Below are positions 56,422 through 64,000 of a stretch of DNA of 64,000 bases, piece by piece (position 1 is the first letter of the stretch; each line of letters begins with the position of its first letter). This stretch comes from Bradyrhizobium sp. CER78. Its GTDB lineage: Bacteria; Pseudomonadota; Alphaproteobacteria; Rhizobiales; Xanthobacteraceae. The notes below the pieces were generated by a model. The model worked only from the letters and a program-made list of their open reading frames with translations, did not search any database and was not told where the DNA came from. The stretch lies in the NCBI RefSeq assembly GCF_029846235.1, contig NZ_JARVWP010000002.1, forward strand, positions 310,001 through 374,000. Reading direction: 5' to 3'. The position numbers were made by a program, and so were the translations under genes.

Positions 56422-56973
56422 TTACGGCCGTCCGACTTTCGAATCGGATTCGCGCGCGTGCGAGGCCGACTGCTGCTGCAACTCGGTCAGCACCATGACG
56501 GCCTCGGTGAGCTTCAGGACTTCCCACTCGCGGAGTTGGTCGATCTTCTCGTGCAGCAATTCTATCTCGAGTTCCGCCTTCACGTTGATGCGGTAGTCCT
56601 TCTCAGCGGCCTTGCGATCAATGTCCTGTTGCCGGTTCTGGCTCATCATGATAACCGGCGCCGCGTAGGCGGCCTGGAACGAAAGCGCGAGATTGAGAAG
56701 AATGAACGGGTAAGGGTCCCAGCCGCTGATCGCACCGACCAGGTTGGCGGTTATCCAGACGATCAGGATCGCGCTTTGGACGATGATGAAGCTCCACGAT
56801 CCCATGACGGCGGCAACCGCGTCCGCTATCCTTTGCCCCGTCGTCAGGCGCGCAGCCGCCGGAGGCTCATTCATGGCCCGAAGCCGAAGCGAACGACGCG
56901 CTCGCCTGAGGTCGGCGAGCAGGTCGTGCTCAGCCGGCTCCATGCCGCCGGGGTTTCCCGCCTTCTCTTCCAC
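56422..56973 (-). CDS. DUF1003 membrane protein
   Basis: A 183-residue inner-membrane protein of DUF1003. The signature region is TGQRIADAVAAVMGSWSFII, two helices, then WDPYPFILLNLALSFQAAYA and APVIMMSQNRQQDIDRKAAE. A C-terminal coiled-coil-like segment (NVKAELEIELLHEKIDQLRE, VLKLTEAVMVLTELQQ) follows. No function is established, and homologues sit in stress-related operons. The start is GTG at 56973; an ATG 10 codons in is possible. The stop lies 11 bases from the copy-5 element. Same strand as cupin, but with its own upstream region. Confidence 0.9.
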   Translation of the reverse strand: MEEKAGNPGGMEPAEHDLLADLRRARRSLRLRAMNEPPAAARLTTGQRIADAVAAVMGSWSFIIVQSAILIVWITANLVGAISGWDPYPFILLNLALSFQAAYAAPVIMMSQNRQQDIDRKAAEKDYRINVKAELEIELLHEKIDQLREWEVLKLTEAVMVLTELQQQSASHARESDSKVGRP

Positions 56974-57084
56974 GCTGCCAGCACCCGTTCCACTCGATTA
57001 CGCGGTCGATTTCATCTTTGTGCTCGTCTTGTGCGGCTCTACACGCAACCATCACTTAGCTCCCGTCTCGGCCTTTCGCTCGCG

Positions 57085-57366
57085 CTACCTGACGTCAACG
57101 CCGTTCCAGAAAGCCACGTGGTCCTTGATGTTCGCGGCCGCCGTCGAAGGCTCCGGGTAGTACCACGCGGCGTCCTCGTTGGTCTTTCCGTCCACCACCA
57201 ACGAGTAGTACCTCGCCGTACCCTTCCACGGGCAGCGGCTCGTCGTCGAACTCGCCTGTAGGAACTCCTCACGAACGCTCCCGGGCGGGAAATAGTGATT
57301 TCCCTCGACAACGATCGTCTTATCCGATTCCGCGATCGTCGCGCCGTTCCAAATCGCTGTGGTCAT
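57085..57366 (-). CDS. DUF427 family protein
   Basis: A 93-residue small protein of DUF427. The family pattern is complete: TTAIWNGATIAESDKTIVVE, GNHYFPPGSV, the conserved CPWKGTARYYSLVVDGK, then DAAWYYPEPSTAAANIKDHV and AFWNGVDV. The fold is a compact beta-tent, and no reaction is known. GGAACAGGGA precedes the ATG. The gene lies on the same strand as DUF1003, 111 bases away, and 194 bases downstream of the scar of the peroxiredoxin-like gene next to LysR copy 2. Confidence 0.9.
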   Translation of the reverse strand: MTTAIWNGATIAESDKTIVVEGNHYFPPGSVREEFLQASSTTSRCPWKGTARYYSLVVDGKTNEDAAWYYPEPSTAAANIKDHVAFWNGVDVR

Positions 57367-57558
57367 TCCCTGTTCCTCGTCTTGCTATGTTGTCGCGATG
57401 GCTCTGATGCTATCGCACGCCACGACCTTCGCGAAATAACGATCGGTAATGGATTGCATGGCGCTACGCTTCGCCCGGGCCAACGCCACTGTGACCCAAG
57501 CGCCCCCCGGGTCCGACAAGTTGGGCGCCAACCGGAGCTCGCCCCCGGTCTGGTTTGG

Positions 57559-58575
57559 CATCGGTAGGGTGTCAGGCTGCGGATCGGTTGGCTTGAAGCG
57601 GTTGGCCGCGTATTGTGGTTATGCGTGCGCGCGCGCTACCTCCGGGAGTATCGCGCGCGGCATGACCCCGGTAGGGGACCTCGGCCGACCAGTCGCGAAG
57701 CCGCGTGACCTTGATGAAAGCGTCCAGCGCCGGCGAGTAGCGGCGCCCCTGCACAGCCAGCAGCCGCACCTCCCGCAAAACCGGCTCGCCTTCGAGCGGA
57801 ATGGTCTTGAGCGTCGGAAGGCGGGGCATGTGCTCGGGCGCGAGCATCACGCCGAAGCCGGCCGCGGCCATGTGCTGCAGGTGCAGGTCGTGGCCGCTGC
57901 AGTGCCCGAGGCGGAGCGGTTCCTCGGGGAAATACGACCGCTGGATCTTCGCGGCGACGTCGCATTCGTCGCGTTCCAGCAAGATGGTTTCACGAAGATC
58001 GTCGATGCCGATCGAGGGACGGTTTGCGAGCTGGTGTGTCGGGGCGAGAACCGCGACGTAGCGCTCCTCGAACAGCGACCAGTTGTCGATGCGGGCTGGT
58101 ATGTCCCGCACGTCCCCGACCATTGCGGCGTTGATCTCCCCCTCAAGCAAAAGGTCGATGAGCTTCTCCGCCGCGCCCTCGCGCAATTCGACGTGAAGTC
58201 CAGGGACAAACTTTGCAATCTCCGCGATTGGATCGAGGACGAGCGACGCCGAGATGGATGGAGCGAGGCCGATCCTCAGTCGCGCGACCTCCTTGCGTTG
58301 GAACTCCCGCGCCCTACAACGCGCCGCCTCTGCCGAGGCCAGTATGCGCTCTAGCATCGGAAGGACTTCCTTTCCAAGGTCGGTAAGCTGCGTAAGCTGG
58401 CGTTCGCGGTAGATCAACTGGCCGCCGAGCTCCTGCTCAAGCTTCTGTACCCCCTTGGTCAGGGCGGGCTGCGTGACGTTGCACTGCTCGGCCGCGCGGG
58501 TGAAGTTGAGCGTCGCGGCAACGGCGAGAAAGTAGCGAACTTGATGAAGCTCCATGGATTGTCGTTCTCCGTCAA
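57559..58575. repeat. Duplicated LysR segment, copy 2 (partner 51937-52935)
   Basis: Same block as at 51937-52935. At 57561 the minus strand still begins MPNQT, matching MPYQT of the peroxiredoxin-like protein in copy 1, and then diverges at once. So the duplicated block once reached into that gene, or recombination ended there. Confidence 0.85.
57572..58555 (-). CDS. LysR-family regulator, copy 2
   Basis: A 327-residue near-duplicate of the regulator at 51950-52918. Its first 290 residues differ at only about a dozen positions. These include, in the effector domain, DNWSLFEE for DDWSLFQE, ETILLERDECDVAAKIQRSY for the parallel ETVLL region, and VMLAPEH for VILAPEH. The C-terminal tail is different and longer. 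The DNA-binding domain is identical, so both copies should recognise the same operators while possibly sensing different or equal ligands. The start is fixed by the copy-1 comparison and the same GGAGAACGACAATCC leader. It has no intact downstream partner. Confidence 0.93.
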   Translation of the reverse strand: MELHQVRYFLAVAATLNFTRAAEQCNVTQPALTKGVQKLEQELGGQLIYRERQLTQLTDLGKEVLPMLERILASAEAARCRAREFQRKEVARLRIGLAPSISASLVLDPIAEIAKFVPGLHVELREGAAEKLIDLLLEGEINAAMVGDVRDIPARIDNWSLFEERYVAVLAPTHQLANRPSIGIDDLRETILLERDECDVAAKIQRSYFPEEPLRLGHCSGHDLHLQHMAAAGFGVMLAPEHMPRLPTLKTIPLEGEPVLREVRLLAVQGRRYSPALDAFIKVTRLRDWSAEVPYRGHAARDTPGGSARARITTIRGQPLQANRSAA

Positions 58576-58941
58576 GGCGCCCGGACTTTACTGACGAGCC
58601 CCGCGTCGTTCCGTCCTGACTGGCGTTGCGTGTCGTGATTGACCGTTTCCCGAAACAATTCTTGAAATGTAATTTGACGGCTTGCGGCGCTGCGGTCGAT
58701 TGCCCGCAGGTGGTGTGAGGTTTGCCTGTGGTTAGACTTTCATATGCAAATCGCTTAGGGACAACGCGGGTGCGAGACCTCTGGTTATGATTCCTTGCTG
58801 CCGCACCCGGTAGCCGGATGACCGGGCAAGGGAGGATGATCAGCGGTATAGCTGACACGGCAGATCGCAAATTTGCACGAATGACCGGTACGCTGGGATA
58901 AATGCGCCGTGAAGAGGATGCACTTCGCCGGCTCAGAAACT
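58556..58941. other. Gap with regulator-site-like motif
   Basis: 386 bases without a gene. At 58744-58760 lies ATGCAAATCGCTTAGGG, which is repeated with one change at 59686-59702 upstream of the response-regulator genes. Otherwise nothing recognised. Confidence 0.45.
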
Positions 58942-59568
58942 CTATGGCCTCTTCGGCTTCATATTGAGGATTTCAGCCATCCGGCAGAGCTCGGGAAACG
59001 TACGCGCCTCCATCTTTCGCATCAGGTGGGTGCGATGCACCTTCACTGTACCCTCCGCGAGGCCGATATCGTTGGCAATCTGTTTGTTCAGGCGACCCGC
59101 CACGATATGGAGCATGATCTCACGCTCGCGCGGGCTTAGCATGTCGAAACGCGCCTTGAGCATGGCAAATGCTCTTTCACTCTCTTGACGGGTGCGATCG
59201 CGAGCGAGGCCGTTCTCGACCGCGTCAAGAAGATCCTGATCACGGAACGGTTTTGTAAGGAACTCGATTGCACCCCCCTTCATCGCTTGCACGCTCATCG
59301 GCACGTCGGCATGAGCTGTGATGAAGATGATCGGCACTTGCCGGTTCGCAGCTGCAAGGTCGCGCTGAAGATCAAGACCGCTTCGCCCTGGCATGCGCAC
59401 GTCGAGGACCAGGCAAGTGGGGCCCTCCGGTGGATCAGCCCTAAGAAAATCAGGAACAGACGAAAATTGACGGGTCTGCAAGCCGACCGCCTCCAACAGC
59501 AGCGCGACCGACGCGCGAAACTCAGGATCGTCATCGATAACCATGACGCTGGGATCTGCGTTACCCAT
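58942..59568 (-). CDS. FixJ-family response regulator (receiver plus LuxR-type HTH)
   Basis: A 208-residue two-component regulator. The receiver domain begins SVMVIDDDPEFRASVALLLE. The phospho-acceptor is Asp56 (CLVLDVRMPGRSG), with conserved Thr in IIFITAHADVP and Lys in FLTKPFRDQDLL. A GerE/LuxR helix-turn-helix follows (LSPREREIMLHIVAGRLNKQ, GLAEGTVKVHRTHLMRKMEA). It belongs to the FixJ/NodW/NwsB group. I start it at MGNADPS because it precedes the first strand directly. A frame open 21 codons upstream has no site. The likely partner kinases are the large one at 60194 or others elsewhere. Confidence 0.93.
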   Translation of the reverse strand: MGNADPSVMVIDDDPEFRASVALLLEAVGLQTRQFSSVPDFLRADPPEGPTCLVLDVRMPGRSGLDLQRDLAAANRQVPIIFITAHADVPMSVQAMKGGAIEFLTKPFRDQDLLDAVENGLARDRTRQESERAFAMLKARFDMLSPREREIMLHIVAGRLNKQIANDIGLAEGTVKVHRTHLMRKMEARTFPELCRMAEILNMKPKRP

Positions 59569-59662
59569 TCCCGGTATCCCGCATTTAGGGGGAGCGCATT
59601 CTTCCCGCAAACGACGGTATTCTAGGCACAATCCATCGAGATGAAAAGTATCTGTTGCCTAA

Positions 59663-59702
59663 CTAAGCGGATGGGCCAAGTCCCTATGCACATCGCTTAG
59701 GG
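59663..59702. promoter_or_regulatory. Inverted-repeat regulator site between the response-regulator genes
   Basis: CTAAGCG (59663-59669) and CGCTTAG (59694-59700) face each other, 24 bases apart. The right arm belongs to ATGCACATCGCTTAGGG, almost the same as 58744-58760. It lies between the divergent response-regulator genes (starts 59568 and 59795). It is a plausible site for a FixJ-type regulator. Confidence 0.5.
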
Positions 59703-59794
59703 GCGCAGGTATTGCATTGCTGGGAAATGTCGCCGACAGTGAGCTTCATGCAGCAAGGTATTGCTGCCGATGATATGTGCAGCGAGGACTGTGC

Positions 59795-60199
59795 ATGGAA
59801 GCCGCGATGTTGAACCGTGCACTGATTTCCATCGTCGATGATGATCAAACATTTCGTGAATCAATGTATCAACTCGTGATGTCGTTGGGCTATACTGTCG
59901 AAGCGTTTCCGTCAGCAGCCGATTTCCTCGCATCGCGTCTCCTGCGGGAAACCGCCTGCTTGGTCACCGACGTTCAAATGCCTGGCATGACTGGAGTTGA
60001 GCTGCACAGACACTTGGTCGACGCTGGATACGCGATTCCGACGATCCTCGTTACTGCATACCCCGATGAAGCCATCAGGGATCAGGCCCTAAGGGACGGG
60101 GTTGTTTGTTTTCTCAGCAAGCCAGTGGACGACAAGCATCTCGATCGATGCCTGCGCTCTGCGCTGCAGCCCGGTACGCCGATTGATGACAAGTCATGA
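59795..60199 (+). CDS. Single-domain response regulator (receiver only)
   Basis: A 135-residue CheY-like protein with no output domain. The acidic pair DD is in LISIVDDDQTFRESMYQLVM, the phospho-acceptor is Asp59 (ACLVTDVQMPGMTGVELHRH), Thr is in TILVTAYPDEA, and Lys in FLSKPVDDKHLDRCL. It probably relays or competes for phosphate, as such proteins do in phosphorelays with hybrid or large kinases. GAGGACTGTGC precedes the ATG at 59795; a Met 4 codons further in is possible. Its 3' end overlaps the 3' end of the large kinase by 6 bases (convergent), so the two mRNAs are antisense to each other at their tips. Confidence 0.9.
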   Translation: MEAAMLNRALISIVDDDQTFRESMYQLVMSLGYTVEAFPSAADFLASRLLRETACLVTDVQMPGMTGVELHRHLVDAGYAIPTILVTAYPDEAIRDQALRDGVVCFLSKPVDDKHLDRCLRSALQPGTPIDDKS

Positions 60200-63100
60200 A
60201 TCCTCTTCGGCGCCGGGCAACGTGAACTGGAATGCAGCGCCGCGCGGCTGATTCGCTTCCGCCCATAGTTTGCCCCCATGAGCATCGATGATGGAGCGGC
60301 ATATCGACAATCCCATGCCTGTTCCACTGGATTTCGTTGTGTAGAAGGTATCGAAGACCCGATCGAGATTCGCCGGATCAATGCCAGGCCCGGAATCGCG
60401 GACAGCCACGAGGGCGCCTGTCTGATCTTGCTCGGTGCTGATCACCAGCTCTCGTGCCCCCTCCTCAACCGAGCCCATGGCTTCGGCCGCATTCAGGGCA
60501 AGGTTCAGCAGGACTTGTTGCAGTTGAACGCGATCGCCCCAAATAGGGACCAGCCCATCCATAAGGTGGGTCTGGACAACGATTCTGTTCTTAGCGATTG
60601 TGCTTTGCATCATCACGATCACCTCGTCGATCGCTTCATTGAGGTCAAAGCGCTCTTTTCGCGGGGGTGCTTTCTTGATTTGATCACGCACCCGTCCGAC
60701 GATATCCTTAGCTCGGTCGGCGTCGCTGACAACTCGACCGAACGCGACCTTGGCCTTATCCAGATTTGGCGGGCTCCTTTCCAAAAAAAGCATCCCGGCA
60801 CGAGCGTTGTTGCGGGCGGTTGCGATCGGATGCAGAATTTCGTGAGACAGCGAAGCAGCCAATTCTCCCATCATGCTCACGCGGTTCATGTGGGCGAAAT
60901 CCGATTGCATCTGCTGCAACCGCGCCAACGCTTGTGTGCGGTCGTCGATGTCCGTTAGCAGACAGTACCAACGCACGGTACGCCCGGACTCGTCGCGAAT
61001 TGGGGCGCCGCGATTTTCAAACCACCGATACTCGCCGTCAAAGCGCCTCAGGCGTAGTTCGTGATGGAAGGGAGTACCGGCGGCGAGTGACGTCTCATAA
61101 GATTCAAGGACACGGGGAAGGTCTTCAGGATGTACTGCATCGCCTGTCGCCCAGTTCTTCAGCTCTTCGACGGTTCGACCGAAATACTCGGTGAGTGGGC
61201 TATTGACGGATTCGAGTTCGCCGCTCGGAGACATGATCGCAACGAGTCCGGCTATCCCGTCAATGGCTGCTCGAAACTTCACTTCACTCGCCCGTAAGGC
61301 TTGCTCCGTACGCTTGCGTTGCGTCACATCGACTGTACAGGTCACCGCCTCCAAAAACGCGCCCCCGGAAGAAAACAGCTGACGGCTGGCTAGCTCAACG
61401 TATTTTATTGTTCCATCAGGAAGTAAGATTCTGAACTCGAAGATTGCGAAGTCCGTTTTCTGGCGCACTACTTCTTGAATTTTATCGCTCACTCCGTCTC
61501 GATCGTCCGGGTGGATGCGTTGAAGCGTATCGTCACGGCTTGGAAGGCCTTGCTGCGGATCAAACCCCCAGATTCGGTAACTCTCGTCAGACCAATAAAT
61601 ATACGTGTTAGTTATCGCATTATAGACCCGAGTTCCGCTATGGCTTAGACTTTCTGCTTGCCTTAGCCAGGCCTCGGTGCGGCGCAACCGATCCTCGGCA
61701 CGCTTGCGCTCTGTTAAATCGAGCACGAACGCAACACTCTTGCCACCTCCTTCCTTGAACAACGCGGCGCCAACAAGCGCGGGAACGCGGCTTCCGTCTT
61801 TCCGAACATACTCTTTCTCGAAGGGCCGAACTATCCCGGTTGAGTTCAGTTCAGCCTGAATCAATTTGTCGCGCTCGCGACATTCGGGCGGTGACAGCTC
61901 GGTCCAGCGCACGCGCGAAACCAAGTCCTCATGGCCATATCCTACGAGATGTAGAAACGCGTCATTGGCTTCAAGAAAACGGCCTTCGCTGTCGGCAATA
62001 GCGATCCCAATGATGTTGGCGTCGACCAAACACCGAATCTGCCCTTCCCGATCTGCGACGTCGCGATAAAGTCGCGAATATTCGAGCGAGATCGCCGCCT
62101 GTGACGCAAGTACCTTCAACAAAGCAACGCGATCGGGCGTAAAGACTCTTGGTGTCAGATCGTTCTCCAGATAGAGAACGCCTGTGAGCCTTCCCTGGTT
62201 GATAAGCGGCAAGCAGAGAATAGAACGGGGATGCCCCGTTGCGATGTAGGGATCGGAAGAAAATGGATTGTGAGTTGACGCATCGTCGAGAATTGCGATT
62301 TCCTTGGTCCGAATTCCGTAACGAACGAGCGACTCTGGTAGCGCCACTGAAGGCGGAACACTCCCATGCAGATGCACAGTTACGTTATCTTGGCTCGCGG
62401 TGGCCTCCGCTTGTACCATCAACTCGTCGCCCTGCGCCGTGATCAAGAGGCCGCGCCCGGCGCCGGCGTGCTCGAGAGCTGTCCGCATGAGTTTGTCGAT
62501 GAGTTTGTCCAGAACCATTTCGCCTGACAAAGTCTGCGATATATCGATCATCATCTTGAGATCGAGATGCTCAACTGGCTCTTCGATTGTGCCCATTGAA
62601 CCCGGCGCACGATGCTCCTGCTTAAGCCAAGGATTGAGCTGATCGAGTTGTGTTACCTTCCCGTCCGCGCCCCAGCGAAGGTAGCAATCGCGGGCGTTCC
62701 GCAGATATAGATGCGCGATCTGTCCGAAGCCTTGAATGGTGTAAAAGCGCGCCGCCAGCTCTCTGGCGAGCGCTTCATTGTGGACAAAGCCGCTTGTCTG
62801 CGCCGAACGAATGGCCTGTTCGTAGAGGTTCATTGCAGCGAAGGCGCGGCCATCTATGCGGGCAATCTCCGCGCCGACCAACGCCGCTCGGTCTGCGAAG
62901 TTTTCGGGACAGGCCGCGGCCCAGCTCGCAAGCTTGCGGTGATGGAGATTCAAGGCGTCCAGTGCCGATGCCCGCTGTCCGGTAGATGTCGCGTCACAGA
63001 AGGCCGCGTACGACAAGGCGCTGTAGAAGTGATAGTCGGCCGTCTCCATGATGGTGAGAGACAGACTTAAAAGCGGCTGCGCCCTCGATGCGGCGTCAAC

Positions 63101-64000
63101 CGCTGCCGCGTAGTCTCCAGCCATAAAGCGAGCTTGCAGTTTGCAGATCCAATACAGGCATTGGCCGGCCGTCGCATCCGACGCTTTGGCGAAATCGCGC
63201 TCATTTCGCTGCTCATCAAACTGCTCATGATCCAAGGAACCGAATCGTACCGTCTTGCCGCGCAACATTCGTACTACTGCGATTGCCGCATTGAGGAATT
63301 CAAAGCCTTGCTGTACTTCGCGAGACCTTGCCCTGTCGCCTTCCCGTTCGATGTCGGCAAGCGGATCACCGACCGTAAGAAGATTGAGCACCCGTAGATG
63401 GAAGCAGATGCCCGCATACACGAGGTCACCGGCTTTCTGCGCCGCGTCGAATGCGCGGTCCATCAGTTCGCAGCACGTTCTGATATGCTTCCTCCAAGGC
63501 ATGACCATATTACCGAAGTTCAGGTACACGCCCGCCCGGAAACGCCACAGAGCACGCTCTTCGACGAGCTCATAAGCGAGTTGTCCGACGCGATATGATC
63601 GCTCGTACTCACCAAAATGTAGCCCGACGATCATACCAAACCGGGCATACGCGACCGCGGACGCGTCGCTGTTGCCGCGATCCAACGTAAGGCGGAGCAT
63701 TTCGCAGACCGCGAGCGTGTAGAGGTTGAAGTCGGTGTATTGCGCTGGGGAAGAGAGGCGATTCAAGGCGTCCAGCAAGACGAGGGACGCCGGGTCGCTC
63801 ATCACAGGAAGCGCCTTCAGTTCCTCGGTCGTGCGTCGATCGAGCTCCGACCAGACTCGCCGATAGGCTGCGCGCGCCTCCTCACCGGTTGGATGCGGCG
63901 ACCAGTTGATTCCTAGGTAGCTCAGGTACTCGAGACCGACAGCGATCGCGCGGCGGGGTTGATTGAGCCTGATGTAAAGGTCGATGCCGAGGCGCGCCAC
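60194..64000 (-). CDS. Very large sensor histidine kinase, C-terminal 1268 residues (TPR/GAF/PAS/HK), N-terminus outside window
   Basis: C-terminal part of a giant cytosolic signalling protein. Visible parts in order are: a helical TPR-like region (about 1-475), a GAF domain starting near 480 (MMIDISQTLSGEMVLDKLID), and three PAS domains (about 653-770, 775-890, 895-1010), the first opening IRCLVDANIIGIAIADSEGR. Then comes the kinase core with phospho-His in SMMGELAASLSHEILHPIAT (about residue 1052), N box LLNLALNAAEAM, G1 VRDSGPGIDPANLDRVFDTF, and G2 SGTGMGLSICRSI. Family knowledge: proteins of this build usually have an N-terminal Ser/Thr protein kinase and a AAA ATPase, both beyond the window edge. 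Its likely receivers are the two response regulators next to it. Confidence 0.92.
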   Translation of the reverse strand: MARLGIDLYIRLNQPRRAIAVGLEYLSYLGINWSPHPTGEEARAAYRRVWSELDRRTTEELKALPVMSDPASLVLLDALNRLSSPAQYTDFNLYTLAVCEMLRLTLDRGNSDASAVAYARFGMIVGLHFGEYERSYRVGQLAYELVEERALWRFRAGVYLNFGNMVMPWRKHIRTCCELMDRAFDAAQKAGDLVYAGICFHLRVLNLLTVGDPLADIEREGDRARSREVQQGFEFLNAAIAVVRMLRGKTVRFGSLDHEQFDEQRNERDFAKASDATAGQCLYWICKLQARFMAGDYAAAVDAASRAQPLLSLSLTIMETADYHFYSALSYAAFCDATSTGQRASALDALNLHHRKLASWAAACPENFADRAALVGAEIARIDGRAFAAMNLYEQAIRSAQTSGFVHNEALARELAARFYTIQGFGQIAHLYLRNARDCYLRWGADGKVTQLDQLNPWLKQEHRAPGSMGTIEEPVEHLDLKMMIDISQTLSGEMVLDKLIDKLMRTALEHAGAGRGLLITAQGDELMVQAEATASQDNVTVHLHGSVPPSVALPESLVRYGIRTKEIAILDDASTHNPFSSDPYIATGHPRSILCLPLINQGRLTGVLYLENDLTPRVFTPDRVALLKVLASQAAISLEYSRLYRDVADREGQIRCLVDANIIGIAIADSEGRFLEANDAFLHLVGYGHEDLVSRVRWTELSPPECRERDKLIQAELNSTGIVRPFEKEYVRKDGSRVPALVGAALFKEGGGKSVAFVLDLTERKRAEDRLRRTEAWLRQAESLSHSGTRVYNAITNTYIYWSDESYRIWGFDPQQGLPSRDDTLQRIHPDDRDGVSDKIQEVVRQKTDFAIFEFRILLPDGTIKYVELASRQLFSSGGAFLEAVTCTVDVTQRKRTEQALRASEVKFRAAIDGIAGLVAIMSPSGELESVNSPLTEYFGRTVEELKNWATGDAVHPEDLPRVLESYETSLAAGTPFHHELRLRRFDGEYRWFENRGAPIRDESGRTVRWYCLLTDIDDRTQALARLQQMQSDFAHMNRVSMMGELAASLSHEILHPIATARNNARAGMLFLERSPPNLDKAKVAFGRVVSDADRAKDIVGRVRDQIKKAPPRKERFDLNEAIDEVIVMMQSTIAKNRIVVQTHLMDGLVPIWGDRVQLQQVLLNLALNAAEAMGSVEEGARELVISTEQDQTGALVAVRDSGPGIDPANLDRVFDTFYTTKSSGTGMGLSICRSIIDAHGGKLWAEANQPRGAAFQFTLPGAEEDS

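Overview
The window looks like chromosomal DNA from a Bradyrhizobium-type alphaproteobacterium (Nitrobacteraceae). The reasons are high GC, a groESL operon with a degenerate CIRCE, palindromic intergenic repeats of the kind common in that genus, an adenylate cyclase/TolB-like/TPR protein, FixJ-type response regulators, and many small conserved Rhizobiales proteins. The lineage is an inference; no rRNA or other decisive marker is present. I saw no tRNA, rRNA, CRISPR array, transposase or phage gene.

Layout. 0-9 kb: the end of a 1-Cys peroxiredoxin, groEL-groES on the minus strand, a secreted vWA protein (DUF1194), a redoxin, a universal stress protein and a GT2 glycosyltransferase. 9-20 kb: a GT-C-like membrane protein, a small secreted protein, a decayed SDR beside an alkyl-DHAP-synthase-like FAD oxidase, an RNase Z-like MBL hydrolase, an adenylate cyclase, and several gene scars (PEBP, MFS). 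20-29.6 kb: isoquinoline 1-oxidoreductase-like IorAB, a zone of recombined gene fragments, and an RND efflux pair whose outer-membrane gene is cut off and followed by a broken LysR gene. 29.7-40 kb: an AraC regulator, a DUF3095 protein, a GMC oxidoreductase, and a second RND pair with a membrane protein coupled behind it. 40-47 kb: OsmC, a quinone-oxidoreductase-like MDR, a nitroreductase, an AhpD-like CMD protein, an NmrA-like protein, a cupin and an MFS exporter. 47-58.6 kb: a histidine-kinase-like protein lacking its phospho-His, DUF1993, cytochrome P460, a peroxiredoxin-like protein, an ABM monooxygenase, a YedY/sulfite-oxidase-like enzyme with a ferredoxin reductase, a cupin, DUF1003, DUF427, and two nearly identical LysR genes. 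58.9-64 kb: two response regulators around the C-terminal 1268 residues of a very large TPR-GAF-PAS histidine kinase.

How it may work together. From 20 to 58 kb the intact genes are dominated by redox enzymes (molybdenum hydroxylase, GMC, MDR, nitroreductase, AhpD, OsmC, peroxiredoxin, sulfite-oxidase-like, P460, ABM) and exporters (two RND, one MFS). This composition suggests handling of quinone-, aldehyde- or nitro-type electrophiles and peroxides. The strongest unifying signal is a 31-bp element found five times (33866, 39806, 46511 inverted, 55439, 56381), each in a promoter region: before the GMC gene, the second RND operon, the MFS/DUF3788 divergent gap, the sulfite-oxidase-like operon and a cupin gene. 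I propose it is the operator of a dispersed redox/efflux regulon, possibly read by the twin LysR regulators. The operator role and the identity of its regulator are inferences. Around this regulon lie many dead gene pieces, so the region has been rearranged repeatedly.
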